Assembly: GCA_022842065.1 (NCBI GenBank)
Contig: JALHQH010000033.1
Span: forward strand, 1-64,000
Direction of reading: 5' to 3'
Source: Caldilineaceae bacterium
Lineage (GTDB): Bacteria; Chloroflexota; Anaerolineae; Caldilineales; Caldilineaceae
Length of the DNA stretch: 64,000 nucleotides
The notes under the pieces are model-generated. The model did not search any database. It saw only the letters and a program-made list of their open reading frames with translations, and was not told the origin of the DNA. Every line of letters begins with the position of its first letter. Within the stretch, counting starts at the first letter, position 1. Of this stretch, positions 27,229 through 36,294 are shown one piece after another. The translations under genes and the position numbers were made by a program.

Positions 27229-28059
27229 TCAGCGTGGCGGGGTGGCCGATTGTTTGCGCAATAGATAGTGATGGTAGACCAGCTGCCCATCGCGAAAGCT
27301 TTCATAGATCGGCGACCCTTTGATGGCGGCAAAGTTCTGAAAGAGTTTGCGCATCCACCAGTGGATCTGGTCATCGATCAGTGCCAGCTTGGCCTCATTG
27401 TAGGTATCCAACGCCGCGCGGACATTGGGCGTAATATCAACCTTGCGCACAACTTCCAGACCAGCTTGGGTTAGCTGGGCCTCTAGCTGCGCGCCGGCCT
27501 GACTATCGCGAAAATCGGCAAATAGAAAGTAACCACCAGGGCGCAGCACACGTGTGACCTGGGCGACAAATTGTGTCATCGAACCATAACAATGGGAAGA
27601 TTCAATATTGATCACGGCGTCAAAAGCGTGATCGGCAAAGGGTAATGCTTCTGCATCGCCGGTGATAAAGGTGAGGCCGTCCACTTGGTGACGCCCCTGG
27701 CAGAAACGCGATGCGCGTGGGGAAAAGTCCAGCCCGGTCATGGTTTTGGGTTTTAGATAGCGCTTGATATAAGCTGCCCCGCCTCCGCGGCCACTGCCAA
27801 CTTCGAGGACAGCCAACCCAGTTACGTCCACTGCGGTGGCCACATAGTGATAGAGCTGGATAAAATAACGGTTGGCTTCATCGTCTGCCGCCAACAGCGG
27901 GCGATCGGCAGGGTCCACGGGTTCATAGCCGTAATTCATAAACGTCCAGGCCGCCGAATTCGCATAAGTCGTCGCCAGAAATTGATAGACCCGTTGCCAG
28001 CCTTTTCGACGAAATTCAGGTGAGCGCGCCGCAACGCTGCTGAATAGTTGTCCCAACAT
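27229..28059 (-). CDS. Class I SAM-dependent methyltransferase
   Basis: 276 residues. Motif I is 'VLEVGSGRGGGAAY' (from about residue 84), motif II is near 'GLDFSPRA' and post-I acidic 'GDAEALPFADHAFD'. The N-terminal 'FMNYGYEP' and overall length resemble the methyltransferases of mycobacterial phthiocerol/phenolglycolipid pathways, so an O-methyltransferase for a lipid or polyketide-like molecule is plausible. AAGGAG precedes the ATG. It sits between two P450 genes. Confidence 0.9.
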   Translation of the reverse strand: MLGQLFSSVAARSPEFRRKGWQRVYQFLATTYANSAAWTFMNYGYEPVDPADRPLLAADDEANRYFIQLYHYVATAVDVTGLAVLEVGSGRGGGAAYIKRYLKPKTMTGLDFSPRASRFCQGRHQVDGLTFITGDAEALPFADHAFDAVINIESSHCYGSMTQFVAQVTRVLRPGGYFLFADFRDSQAGAQLEAQLTQAGLEVVRKVDITPNVRAALDTYNEAKLALIDDQIHWWMRKLFQNFAAIKGSPIYESFRDGQLVYHHYLLRKQSATPPR

Positions 28060-28122
28060 AGAGAGGCTCCTTGTCCTATTTGATCAGAAGTTTAACCCAG
28101 CCCAACCGCACATTGATCTATC

Positions 28123-28181
28123 GGACTTACGCAGTTACCGTAGGCTGAGCGTGTCGAAGCCTACGGTAACTGCGTAAGTCC
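28123..28181. repeat. Inverted repeat with GCTGAGCGTGTCGAAGC core
   Basis: Arms 28123-28145 and 28159-28181 are perfect complements over 23 bp. The core, GGCTGAGCGTGTCGAAGCC, is nearly the reverse complement of the core of the element at 62764-62816. It lies between the methyltransferase start and the second P450. Confidence 0.7.
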
Positions 28182-28301
28182 TAGCATAAATCAACCATCT
28201 AATGCACCTTTCGGTGGATGTCATGCGCCACACGAAAGTATATACTGGTTGCAATCGGGCAAATTCACAAATTTGACATTGACTGTCGCGGAGCTAAATG
28301 C

Positions 28302-29696
28302 ATGACAACCACCCTTTCCGGCCAACAACCAACCAAATCCTACCAACTACCCAGCAAGCCAGGAAGCCATTTCTTGCTGGGTGATCTAAATGAATTTTCC
28401 AACAACCGGCTGGCCTACATGCAGACCATTGCCGACCACTACAGCCCGCTGGTCGAAGTGCGCTTTGGGCCAGTCAAACAATTGGTCATTACCAGCCCCG
28501 AACTGGCTCAACAGGTGTTGCAGAGCAACAGTCGCAACTACATGAAAGAACAATTCTTTATGCACTTCACCCGTCTGGCGCTGACCAGCGGGGATAATCT
28601 CTGTACTAGCGACGGCGACTATTGGCGCCAACAGCGGCGCATTATGCAGCCCATGTTTCACCGCAAACAGATCGCCCACTTTGGCGAGGTGATCAATCGC
28701 GAGACGAGTAAGCTGCTGGATCGCTGGGCAACGATCGTCAACCAGGACCAACCAGTGGACATCGCCGACGCGCTGATGCAACTGACTATGCAGATTATCG
28801 GCTATACCATGCTCAACGTCGATATCGAGCAGGAGCAACGGGCCTTGCACGAAGCCTATGCCTTTGTCAGTAGCGACATCGTGGCGCGCTCGGCCAATCC
28901 GCTGGGGTTGCCGCTCTGGGTCCCTACCCCGAACAATCGGCGTTTCACCCACGCATTAGAGACGATTCACCAGGCACTGCGTGGGATTATCCAACGCCGG
29001 CAACAGCAAACCGCACCGCAAACTGATCTGTTGGACATGTTGATCGCGGCCCGCTACGAAGAGAGCGGTGGCCAAATGAGCACCCCGCAGTTGCTGGACG
29101 AACTCTTTGGCATCGTCAGCGCTGGGCATGAGACAACATCGATGGCGCTCATGTGGGCATTTTATCTGCTGGCCAACCATCCGGAAGCGGAAGAAAAGTT
29201 GCACGCTGAAGTCGATGAGGTATTGGCCGGGCGTTTACCAACGGTGCCTGATCTGGCGCAATTGCCTTACACGCGTATGGTGATCCAAGAGACCTTGCGC
29301 CTCTATCCGCCCGCCTATGTCACCACCCGGCAGGCCGTTAATGCGGATACAATGAATGGCCATCCCATCCGTGCCGGGTTGAAGCTGATTGTTAATATCT
29401 ATGGGCTACAGCGCCACCGCGATTACTGGACCGAGCCACAACACTTCGCGCCCGAACGCTTTGCCCCGGAAAACGAGGCAGCGCTGACCAAATTTGCCTA
29501 TCTGCCCTTTGGCGCAGGGCCGCGCAAATGTATCGGCGAACCTTTGGCGATGATGGAAGCGCAACTGATCTTGGCGGCGATTGCCCAACGCTATTGGCTG
29601 GCGCTTGTGTCTGATCGACTGGTTCAACCAGAAGCGGCTTTTGTGCTCCGCGCCAAAGGTGGGTTGTGGATGCGGTTGCGGGCGCGGGGTGCGTAA
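28302..29696 (+). CDS. Cytochrome P450 (2)
   Basis: About 464 residues from the ATG at 28302 with GGAG at 28290-28293. I-helix 'SAGHETTSMALMWAFYLL', ExxR in 'QETLRLYPP', and heme ligand C410 in 'FGAGPRKCIGEPLA'. Its layout is the same as the first P450 (for example both have the 'FAPENEA/FTPENEA...FAYLPFG' segment before the Cys loop), so the two are probably paralogues. Soluble. Its substrate is unknown; with the methyltransferase it may tailor one lipid or secondary metabolite. Confidence 0.96.
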   Translation: MTTTLSGQQPTKSYQLPSKPGSHFLLGDLNEFSNNRLAYMQTIADHYSPLVEVRFGPVKQLVITSPELAQQVLQSNSRNYMKEQFFMHFTRLALTSGDNLCTSDGDYWRQQRRIMQPMFHRKQIAHFGEVINRETSKLLDRWATIVNQDQPVDIADALMQLTMQIIGYTMLNVDIEQEQRALHEAYAFVSSDIVARSANPLGLPLWVPTPNNRRFTHALETIHQALRGIIQRRQQQTAPQTDLLDMLIAARYEESGGQMSTPQLLDELFGIVSAGHETTSMALMWAFYLLANHPEAEEKLHAEVDEVLAGRLPTVPDLAQLPYTRMVIQETLRLYPPAYVTTRQAVNADTMNGHPIRAGLKLIVNIYGLQRHRDYWTEPQHFAPERFAPENEAALTKFAYLPFGAGPRKCIGEPLAMMEAQLILAAIAQRYWLALVSDRLVQPEAAFVLRAKGGLWMRLRARGA

Positions 29697-29699
29697 GCG

Positions 29700-29733
29700 T
29701 TCATAGGGACATGATGCATCATGTCCCTATGAA
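29700..29733. terminator. 34-bp perfect palindrome after P450 (2)
   Basis: 17-bp arms centred at 29716/29717, with TAGGGACATGATG in each. It lies 4 bp after the P450 stop. A second near-perfect hairpin follows at 29762-29792 (AGAGCGG and CACATGG paired to their complements), so the two may end transcription together. Confidence 0.6.
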
Positions 29734-29761
29734 CGAGGGGAAATTTTGTGCTATAAACGCC

Positions 29762-29792
29762 AGAGCGGCCACATGGACCATGTGACCGCTCT
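29762..29792. terminator. Hairpin with single mismatch
   Basis: Arms 29762-29776 and 29778-29792 pair at 14 of 15 positions around one central base. It may serve both the plus-strand P450 and the minus-strand small genes that end at 29863. Confidence 0.55.
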
Positions 29793-29862
29793 GCTTGGAG
29801 GATATCGAATTTTCGGTTGTTAGTGGACATTGGGTGGTTGCCGCTTAACCCTCATGCTGCTG

Positions 29863-30063
29863 TTAGCAGGCCGGCTCAATCGTGGCCGGTTGGCGGGGCG
29901 CAACCCACTTGTCCTTCTGTTCGCTCAGCCAGTGAACCCAAGTCGCAATGGGCAAAGTCTGGCGTTGTGGTCGTTGGATCAGCCGTCTTTTGGCTGCAAT
30001 GACCAGGCGTTCCTCGTGGTGGAGGTGGGCCAGGGTTTCCAGTTGGTAATAGTTAATCATCAT
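29863..30063 (-). CDS. Small hypothetical protein
   Basis: About 66 residues from the ATG at 30063; an in-frame ATG at 30105 would add 14 residues but lacks a ribosome site. The N-terminal part 'NYYQLETLAHLHHEERL' looks like one amphipathic helix rich in His and Glu, followed by a basic stretch 'AAKRRLIQRPQR'. I do not recognise the family for certain. It is followed on the same strand by nothing, and preceded by another small gene 82 bp away. Confidence 0.45.
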   Translation of the reverse strand: MMINYYQLETLAHLHHEERLVIAAKRRLIQRPQRQTLPIATWVHWLSEQKDKWVAPRQPATIEPAC

Positions 30064-30144
30064 ATAATACTCACTTTTTAGAAAAGGTGTAATGCTGTCG
30101 TCCATGATCGACGTACGCTGCTAACGGGTGCTTAAGTCAGGCGC

Positions 30145-30366
30145 TTAAGATGGGCGCAGCGCACGGATCCGCGTTTGCAATGCACTCAACAACAGGCCAT
30201 AAAAGGTCGTTGCTGTCTGCGCTGCTGTGGCGCTGCTGGCTACGGCTTGGCGCGCTTTGCTGGTACGTTTCTGCACCGGCAACAGACGCAACATGGCTGC
30301 CTGCTTGACAAAGCCGTTATAGCGCTCCTGTTGGATCGTGGTTAGGGTATTGACATCGTTCAACAT
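30145..30366 (-). CDS. Small hypothetical protein
   Basis: 73 residues, basic, helical, no recognised domain. The reading is supported by a strong ribosome site (AAGGAGG seven bases before the ATG). The middle has a Lys/Arg-Ala-rich segment 'QKRTSKARQAVASSATAAQTA'-like stretch that resembles short DNA- or membrane-associated helices, but no function can be given. It belongs to a group of three small minus-strand genes facing away from the BTAD regulator. Confidence 0.6.
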   Translation of the reverse strand: MLNDVNTLTTIQQERYNGFVKQAAMLRLLPVQKRTSKARQAVASSATAAQTATTFYGLLLSALQTRIRALRPS

Positions 30367-30395
30367 GTTCGTCCTCCTTTTCTATGCCCCGCTCT

Positions 30396-30452
30396 GTTTG
30401 AAAACCAGTATCACGCCCAGTGTGGGGTAGAACTGGCACATGGTTTTCAAAC
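30396..30452. repeat. 12-bp inverted repeat upstream of small gene
   Basis: GTTTGAAAACCA at 30396-30407 and its complement at 30441-30452, spaced by 33 bases, 30 bp upstream of the small gene's start. It could be an operator; the rest of the 270-bp spacer (to 30639) shows no gene. Confidence 0.4.
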
Positions 30453-30639
30453 TTATCGCAGAGTTGCTACCTGCCTGTTGATTATAGGCTCGCCTGCGTC
30501 ATTGCGTGTCTATCAACGTGTCTATCCAAACATCTGTTCTTGCACGAGTTTTTGATGGGCAAAAAGATCACGCAATTTACGCTGATTTTTCCTCAGATCA
30601 GGCGTCCCGTTGGGACGAAAACGGCTAGCGGGTTATGGC

Positions 30640-30921
30640 TCAGATAAACAGCTCTAGAACCAACGTTTCACTGTGTAAAGGTGAAACGAGTGCAACATCG
30701 GCGGTATGCGCTAAAGTCGCACATTCACCGGCCTGTAGCACAAAATCTCTACCCCCATGCGAAATGTGCGCAATGCCACGGCTCGTGCGTACTTGGCGAT
30801 AGGTGGCGGGCACGCGGTAGAGTTCGTTGGGGTGCAGGAAAATTCGTTGGGCCAGCGCACCTCGATCGGCACTACCTGTCTGCTGCCCTTTGCTTGAAGT
30901 CTGTGCTAACTTGGTCTCCAT
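30640..30921 (-). CDS. DUF2917-like small protein
   Basis: 93 residues. The core 'RTSRGIAHISHGGRDFVLQAGE' in two parts ('TSRGIAHISHGGRD', 'FVLQAGECATL') matches the beta-rich DUF2917/cupin-like pattern in which a strand with an invariant GxxWxT-like turn leads to 'D.VL.aGe'. Function unknown. AAGAGGAAG precedes the ATG at 30921. It is divergently arranged with the large BTAD regulator, 258 bp away. Confidence 0.65.
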   Translation of the reverse strand: METKLAQTSSKGQQTGSADRGALAQRIFLHPNELYRVPATYRQVRTSRGIAHISHGGRDFVLQAGECATLAHTADVALVSPLHSETLVLELFI

Positions 30922-31178
30922 GCCAATCTTCCTCTTTTATCCCCTGTTTTGGGTAACGTTCGCCATCTAGGCTACAATCAGGTAATTGGATAATTAGGTG
31001 ATTCCGCTAAGCATTTGCGACCTAATGGCGGGTACCCATGCGGTGCGGCTCACGCCGAAGTCGTAATCAGCTCATCACCCCATTACCAATTCATTTGTTC
31101 TTTTCAGAGTATAGTGCTCTGCCGTTATTCAGTGTCTATGGCATTGTCAATGGGCAGGCCGTTTGGTCTTGAATCGTT

Positions 31179-34100
31179 ATGTTGGAAATTCGTCTGCTTG
31201 GTCAATTTAGCGTGCAACTAGACGGCGTCGCGGTCGAGCTTACGGCGCGGCCGGCGCAGTCACTATTTGCCTATCTGCTGCTCAACCCCGTGGCGCAGCG
31301 CCGCGAACGGTTGGCCGGCTTGCTCTGGCCCGATTCCAGTGAAGCCAATGCGCGGCGCAACCTACGCCAGGCGCTCTGGCAGATCCGCCGCGCCCTGGGC
31401 GCACAGGCCGACGCGATTTTACTGGTTGACGAAATTACTCTGGCCTTTAATACCGAATACGCGTATTGGTTGGATGTCGAAGGCATTGCCCAGCCGTCGG
31501 CAGAGAACGCTAGTGCGGATGAGTTGATGCATGTGGTCTCCGTCTATGGTGGCGAATTGCTGCCCGGTTTCTATGACGAATGGGTGCAGTTGGAACGAGA
31601 GCGCGTCCAAGCCCAATTTGAGCGCAAACTTAACCTGCTATTGGAACGTTTGGTGGCTGACCAGTGCTGGGCGGAAGTATTGCATTGGGGTGAACGCTGG
31701 ATCGCTCTTGGTTATACGCCAGAGCCAGCCTACCGCGCCCTAATGGTGGCCCATGCCGGGCTGGGTGACCAGTCGAATGTGGCAGATGTCTATCGGCGCT
31801 GTGTCGAAGCGCTGGACCGTGACCTGGGGGTTGAACCCTCGGCACAGACCCGTACTCTCTATGAACAGTTGCGCAATGGCGAACGCACGCTCACCCCCAG
31901 CCCAGCCACTCCTGCCGTTGACGTGCCCACCCATAATCTGCCGGTACAATTAACTAGTTTTATCGGTCGTGAGAAAGAGATCGCCGATATTCGCCGTCTA
32001 CTCACGCCGGATGGCAGCAGGGACAATGGCGCGGGAGTACGTTTGCTCACCTTGACGGGGCCAGGCGGCACCGGTAAAACACGGCTGGCTCTGCAAGCCG
32101 CCAACCAGTTTCACGCCGCCTTTCCCGACGGCATCTGGCTGGTGGAGCTGGCAATGCTCTCGGATCCCGTGCTGGTGCCGCAGACGGTGGCAGCGTTGCT
32201 GGGGGTGCGCGAAGAGCCGACCTATCCGCTGACCCGTACGCTGATGAGCTATTTGCGCACGAAAACCGCGCTCCTCATCTTTGATAACTGTGAGCATCTG
32301 GTCGAAACAGCGGCCCAATTCGTCGAGACACTGTTACGCGCCTGTGCTAACCTCCGCATCCTGGTCACCAGCCGCGAAACGTTGGGGGTGATGGGGGAAC
32401 ATGTCTTGCGCGTCCCTTCCCTGCAATTGCCCCAGACCCGGCAGCCCCTGCCGATCCACGAGCTGGCGCAGGTAGAAGCAATTCGCCTCTTTGTTGATCG
32501 CGCCGCGACGGTCAAGGCCGCGTTTACCCTGCATGAAGCTAATGCGGCGGCTGTGACCCAGATCTGCCAGCAACTTGATGGCGTGCCGCTGGCGATTGAG
32601 CTGGCTGCCGCCCGTGTCCGCGCGATGACCCCCGACCAGATCGCGGCCCGGCTGGATGATCGCTTTCGGCTGCTCACCGGTGGTAGCCGCACCGCCTTGC
32701 CCCGGCAACAGACCCTGCGCGCCATGATCGACTGGAGTTGGGATCTGCTTAGCGCATCGGAATGTACCCTCTTACGCCGGTTGGCCGTCTTTCTGGGGGG
32801 ATGGACACTCGAAGCCGCCGAAGCGGTCTGTGGTGGCTTACGCATTGGGCAGTACACGGTCAACGACGTTCCATCCGATGGCCGCGCTGCGCGTAGTGTT
32901 GACCTGGTCAAATCCGAAGATGTTTTAGAACTGCTCACCCATCTGGTCGAGAAGTCGCTGGTGGTGGTCGAAGAGCAGGCGGGGGCGGCCCGTTACTATC
33001 TGCTCGAAACCATTCGCCAGTATGCGCGCGAAAAACTCTTTGAAGCCGGCGAAGCCGAAATGGTGCGCACCAAACAGCTCTGGTTTTTTCTAAAGCTGGG
33101 CGAAGAGGCCGAACCCCATCTGCGTGCCGCCACCCAATTGAACTGGCTGGCTCGCCTTGATCTCGAACATGATAATTTGCGTGCGGCGCTCAAATGGGCC
33201 AGCGGCAGTGGCGCGCTGGAGGCCGGCTTGCGTTTGACCGGCAGCCTGGCCCGCTTTTGGTATTTGCGCGGTTTTTGGAAGGAAGGGCGTGAGTGGCTCC
33301 GTCTGCTCCTGGCCCAACCCACGCCGCAACCACCTCTCGTCCAATCGCTGGCGTGGGCGCGGGCCAGAGCGTTAGCCGGGGCCGGCTGGCTGGCCGATGC
33401 CGATGGCAGCGAAATTCCCCTTTACCGCGAAAGTCTGTTGCTCTTTCGCCAGGTGGGTGATAAGTGGGGCGAAGCCTATGCTTTGCGCGGGCTGGTGATT
33501 GTCAGCTCAAATTTAACCGATCTGGCCCACGCCGAGGCCCATGTCCAGGCGAGTCTCACCCTGTTTCGCACCCTGGCCGATGAGTGGGGCATTGGCCTCG
33601 GCCTCTTCAGCCTCGGCTGGATTGCCATGAGCCGCGATAAGATTGATGAGGCGGCCGTGCAGTGGGAAGCCGCGCTGGCCAGCTTCCGGCAATGTGGTGA
33701 CCGCTGGGGTATCTCCGTGGCGCTGGGTGCGTTGGGGTACCTGGCGCGCATCCGGGGTCACTATCCGCAGGCTGCTGATCTGACCAATGAGAGCCTGGCC
33801 CTCTTCCGTGAATTGGGTGATAAAGCGGGCGTCTCCTATTCGCTGATCCGCTTGGGCAATTTGGCCTGGCGCCGTGGCGACTATACCGAGGCGGTAGCCT
33901 TACTCCAGGAAAGTCTGAAGATCCAACGCGAACGCAACAACCAAGAAGGCATTATCGCAGCCTTGCAGAGCCAAGCCTGGGTCGCTTGTTGCCAGGGCAA
34001 CTATGCGCAAGCGACAGCCTTGTTACACGAAAGCGCGCAGCTGGTGAAGGCGCGGGCGATTCCCTATGAACTGGGAGATAATGTCAGTAGCCAGGCTTGG

Positions 34101-34706
34101 GTCTACTACGCCAACAACGCGCTGACCAAGGCAAGCGCGCTCTTTGAACAGAGCCTTGCGATTTTTCAACAGGAAAACGAAACCGAAGGCAGCGCCTTTA
34201 GCTGTTACGGTTTGGGGCTGATTGCGTTGAAACAGGGCGATTATGCGCTGGCCAAGCAGCACCTGCACGAGAGCTTGCGCCTATGGCAACTACGCAGTGA
34301 CCGTCATTACATTGCCGCCGCGCAATGCAGCCTTGGCTGGTTGGCGCTTGCCCAAGCGGATGCCAAAGGCGCGGCCGACCATTTCTGTGCCGGGTTAGCG
34401 CTTTATAAGGAGATGGTTGATAAATTAGGTGCCGCAAATGCGTTGGAAGGGATGGCCAACTGCATACAACCCGCGGTATTGGGTGCCCAGTTGCTGGGCG
34501 CAGCACAAACGCTCCGCCAGACGATCGGGGCCCCGGTCCCGCCCATTGATCAGGGTGCGTATAGCGCGTCAATCAACGCCCTCCGCAGCACACTTGGCGC
34601 CGAAAATTTTGTGGCCGGCTTGGCCGAAGGCAGTACATTGACCTATGAACAGGCGATCACGCTGGCGCTGGCTCATTGTCCAGCCGCCCTTAGTCTTGAT
34701 CCGTAA
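31179..34706 (+). CDS. BTAD-STAND-TPR transcriptional regulator (AfsR/SARP-like)
   Basis: 1175 residues. The N-terminus is a winged-helix DNA-binding domain (about 1-90) and the BTAD bacterial activator domain (about 95-240). A STAND/NB-ARC ATPase follows: 'SFIGREKEI' entry motif, Walker A 'GPGGTGKTR' (near residue 295), Walker B 'LLIFDNCEH' (near 365) and sensor 'ILVTSRE'. Residues about 640-1120 are TPR-like helical repeats with 'GD..G.A..L..LG' phasing. Such proteins are signal-activated transcription factors, often of secondary metabolism. Neighbouring targets could be the three small genes or the P450 group. Confidence 0.93.
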   Translation: MLEIRLLGQFSVQLDGVAVELTARPAQSLFAYLLLNPVAQRRERLAGLLWPDSSEANARRNLRQALWQIRRALGAQADAILLVDEITLAFNTEYAYWLDVEGIAQPSAENASADELMHVVSVYGGELLPGFYDEWVQLERERVQAQFERKLNLLLERLVADQCWAEVLHWGERWIALGYTPEPAYRALMVAHAGLGDQSNVADVYRRCVEALDRDLGVEPSAQTRTLYEQLRNGERTLTPSPATPAVDVPTHNLPVQLTSFIGREKEIADIRRLLTPDGSRDNGAGVRLLTLTGPGGTGKTRLALQAANQFHAAFPDGIWLVELAMLSDPVLVPQTVAALLGVREEPTYPLTRTLMSYLRTKTALLIFDNCEHLVETAAQFVETLLRACANLRILVTSRETLGVMGEHVLRVPSLQLPQTRQPLPIHELAQVEAIRLFVDRAATVKAAFTLHEANAAAVTQICQQLDGVPLAIELAAARVRAMTPDQIAARLDDRFRLLTGGSRTALPRQQTLRAMIDWSWDLLSASECTLLRRLAVFLGGWTLEAAEAVCGGLRIGQYTVNDVPSDGRAARSVDLVKSEDVLELLTHLVEKSLVVVEEQAGAARYYLLETIRQYAREKLFEAGEAEMVRTKQLWFFLKLGEEAEPHLRAATQLNWLARLDLEHDNLRAALKWASGSGALEAGLRLTGSLARFWYLRGFWKEGREWLRLLLAQPTPQPPLVQSLAWARARALAGAGWLADADGSEIPLYRESLLLFRQVGDKWGEAYALRGLVIVSSNLTDLAHAEAHVQASLTLFRTLADEWGIGLGLFSLGWIAMSRDKIDEAAVQWEAALASFRQCGDRWGISVALGALGYLARIRGHYPQAADLTNESLALFRELGDKAGVSYSLIRLGNLAWRRGDYTEAVALLQESLKIQRERNNQEGIIAALQSQAWVACCQGNYAQATALLHESAQLVKARAIPYELGDNVSSQAWVYYANNALTKASALFEQSLAIFQQENETEGSAFSCYGLGLIALKQGDYALAKQHLHESLRLWQLRSDRHYIAAAQCSLGWLALAQADAKGAADHFCAGLALYKEMVDKLGAANALEGMANCIQPAVLGAQLLGAAQTLRQTIGAPVPPIDQGAYSASINALRSTLGAENFVAGLAEGSTLTYEQAITLALAHCPAALSLDP

Positions 34707-34745
34707 ATTCTCTGTTCCCACAGGGCCACAACCGAATTTACGGAT
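34699..34745. terminator. Convergent terminator
   Basis: 12-bp perfect stem (34699-34710 with 34734-34745) between two converging genes; on the plus strand it is followed by a T-rich run (34749-34753). Confidence 0.7.
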
Positions 34746-34751
34746 AGATTT

Positions 34752-36047
34752 TTAGCTGACCGCCTGCGCCTGACGCATGGGCTGTAATCGACCATAGGTC
34801 AGAGTGCGCCAGAGCCACTCGACGGGGCCAAAGCGGAAGCGCTTGAGCCACCACCGGCTTAAGGGGATCTGTAGCGCAAAGAGCCCAATCGCCAGCAGTA
34901 AACCGGTCGCCATCCCGACCTGGCCATACAACCCCAGCCCATAACCATTGGCCAGCGTTGTCATCACCAGCGAATGGGTTAAATAATTGGTGAGCGCCAT
35001 GCGCCCCACCGGTGCCAGCCGCGCGACCAACTTCTGTCCACCCGGCGTGGTCGCATAGAGTGCCAGCAGCGCGATGTAGCCCTGGGATAAGATCACACTG
35101 CCCAAGTTGAGCGCAGCAACTTGGGCGGCGGCCGGCCACCGTAACACCTCAATGCCAAGTTGATTTTGTTCAAAGCCGGTGAGGGCAACATAGAGGTTCA
35201 AGAGCAAACCAAGCGGCAAGAGCCACCAGAGCCGGCGCCGCCAAAAGCGTTGTTGTTCCACCCCTTTGGTGAACCAACCCAACTTGCCGGCGCGGACCCC
35301 CATCAGGAACATCGCCAAAACCGAGGGTAACATAAACCAGCCAATGGTCAGCAGTAACTCGGTATAATCGCGAAAACGTTCGGCGGTAATCGCGACAAAA
35401 GTTTCATGGGCATAGATGGCGTAGTCTGCGGCTGTCGCCTGTTCAAATTGTGCTTTGGCGGTAGCAAATTGACTTTCGATTTCGACCATCACATTGCTTT
35501 CGGCGGGGGCAGAACGGGCCAGTTCGATTGCACCTACAGCGGCGGTCATGATCAGCACTGGGATGACAATGAGGATAATCGCCCACACCAACAGGGTGCG
35601 CGGGCTGCGCTTGCGAAACAAAAAGAGCAGCACCAGCCCCGTGATCGCATAGACGAACAAAATATCGCCGGTCCAGAGCAGCACGCCGTGGGCAAAGCCT
35701 AAAACCGCCAAGATGAGCAACCGGCGCACATAGCGTGGCACAAAAGGCACGCCCTTGGCTTCCGCCCGACTCATCTGGAGATAAAGGCCCAGCCCAAAGA
35801 GAAAGGAGAAGATGGTATAGAACTTGGAGACAAAGAGCAAAGTGATCACAAAATGGGCGAGCCGGTCAGGGCTTGACGTCGCGTCCGTCAATTGGGGCGC
35901 ATACCAGGGGTTAAAAAAGTAGAACATATTGACCACCAGTACGCCGAAGACGGCAAAGCCGCGCAGCATATCAATGGTCTCCAGCCGTTCTGTTGGCGCG
36001 GTCGGTGCTAGTGGAATTGCGGTCAGCGTTTCAGTGGCGGTGGTCAT
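34752..36047 (-). CDS. DUF418 polytopic membrane protein (YeiB-like)
   Basis: 431 residues with about ten membrane helices. The N-terminal 'RLETIDMLRGFAVFGVLVVNM' (two parts) and 'FLFGLGLYLQM' are the DUF418-family entry, and the C-terminal DUF418 block has 'GRMALTNYLTHSL' and ends with the usual 'GPVEWLWRTLTYG'. The family resembles acyltransferase-3 proteins and is thought to act in the membrane, but no reaction is established. GGAGGGA precedes the ATG. Confidence 0.9.
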   Translation of the reverse strand: MTTATETLTAIPLAPTAPTERLETIDMLRGFAVFGVLVVNMFYFFNPWYAPQLTDATSSPDRLAHFVITLLFVSKFYTIFSFLFGLGLYLQMSRAEAKGVPFVPRYVRRLLILAVLGFAHGVLLWTGDILFVYAITGLVLLFLFRKRSPRTLLVWAIILIVIPVLIMTAAVGAIELARSAPAESNVMVEIESQFATAKAQFEQATAADYAIYAHETFVAITAERFRDYTELLLTIGWFMLPSVLAMFLMGVRAGKLGWFTKGVEQQRFWRRRLWWLLPLGLLLNLYVALTGFEQNQLGIEVLRWPAAAQVAALNLGSVILSQGYIALLALYATTPGGQKLVARLAPVGRMALTNYLTHSLVMTTLANGYGLGLYGQVGMATGLLLAIGLFALQIPLSRWWLKRFRFGPVEWLWRTLTYGRLQPMRQAQAVS

Positions 36048-36294
36048 AATGTATTCCCTCCTCTGCTGGATGACAAGGGTAAAAGGTGCTATCCATCTCT
36101 ACGCAGCGTCGGCAAGAAGGTCGCGTCGGCATGTTGCTCAACACGCCTCACTTCATTGGCAAACTGAAGCGCTTACACCCTTGTGGACAAATACAAAATC
36201 GAGCTATACTCTAGGCACCGGTGCGGGCCGGTTGCCAGCTGGCCAACCGGCTGCGCGGCAACCTCATTATCACATCCCTGGTAGGAGTAGACAG

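Noticed and set aside
30420..30647. Plus-strand small frame between the small genes
   Set aside because: No ribosome site or recognisable domain; it overlaps a hairpin and looks like spacer.
35929..36294. Upstream extension of the FAD monooxygenase
   Set aside because: It overlaps the divergent DUF418 gene and spacer; the ATG at 36295 has a ribosome site and directly precedes the FAD-binding motif.
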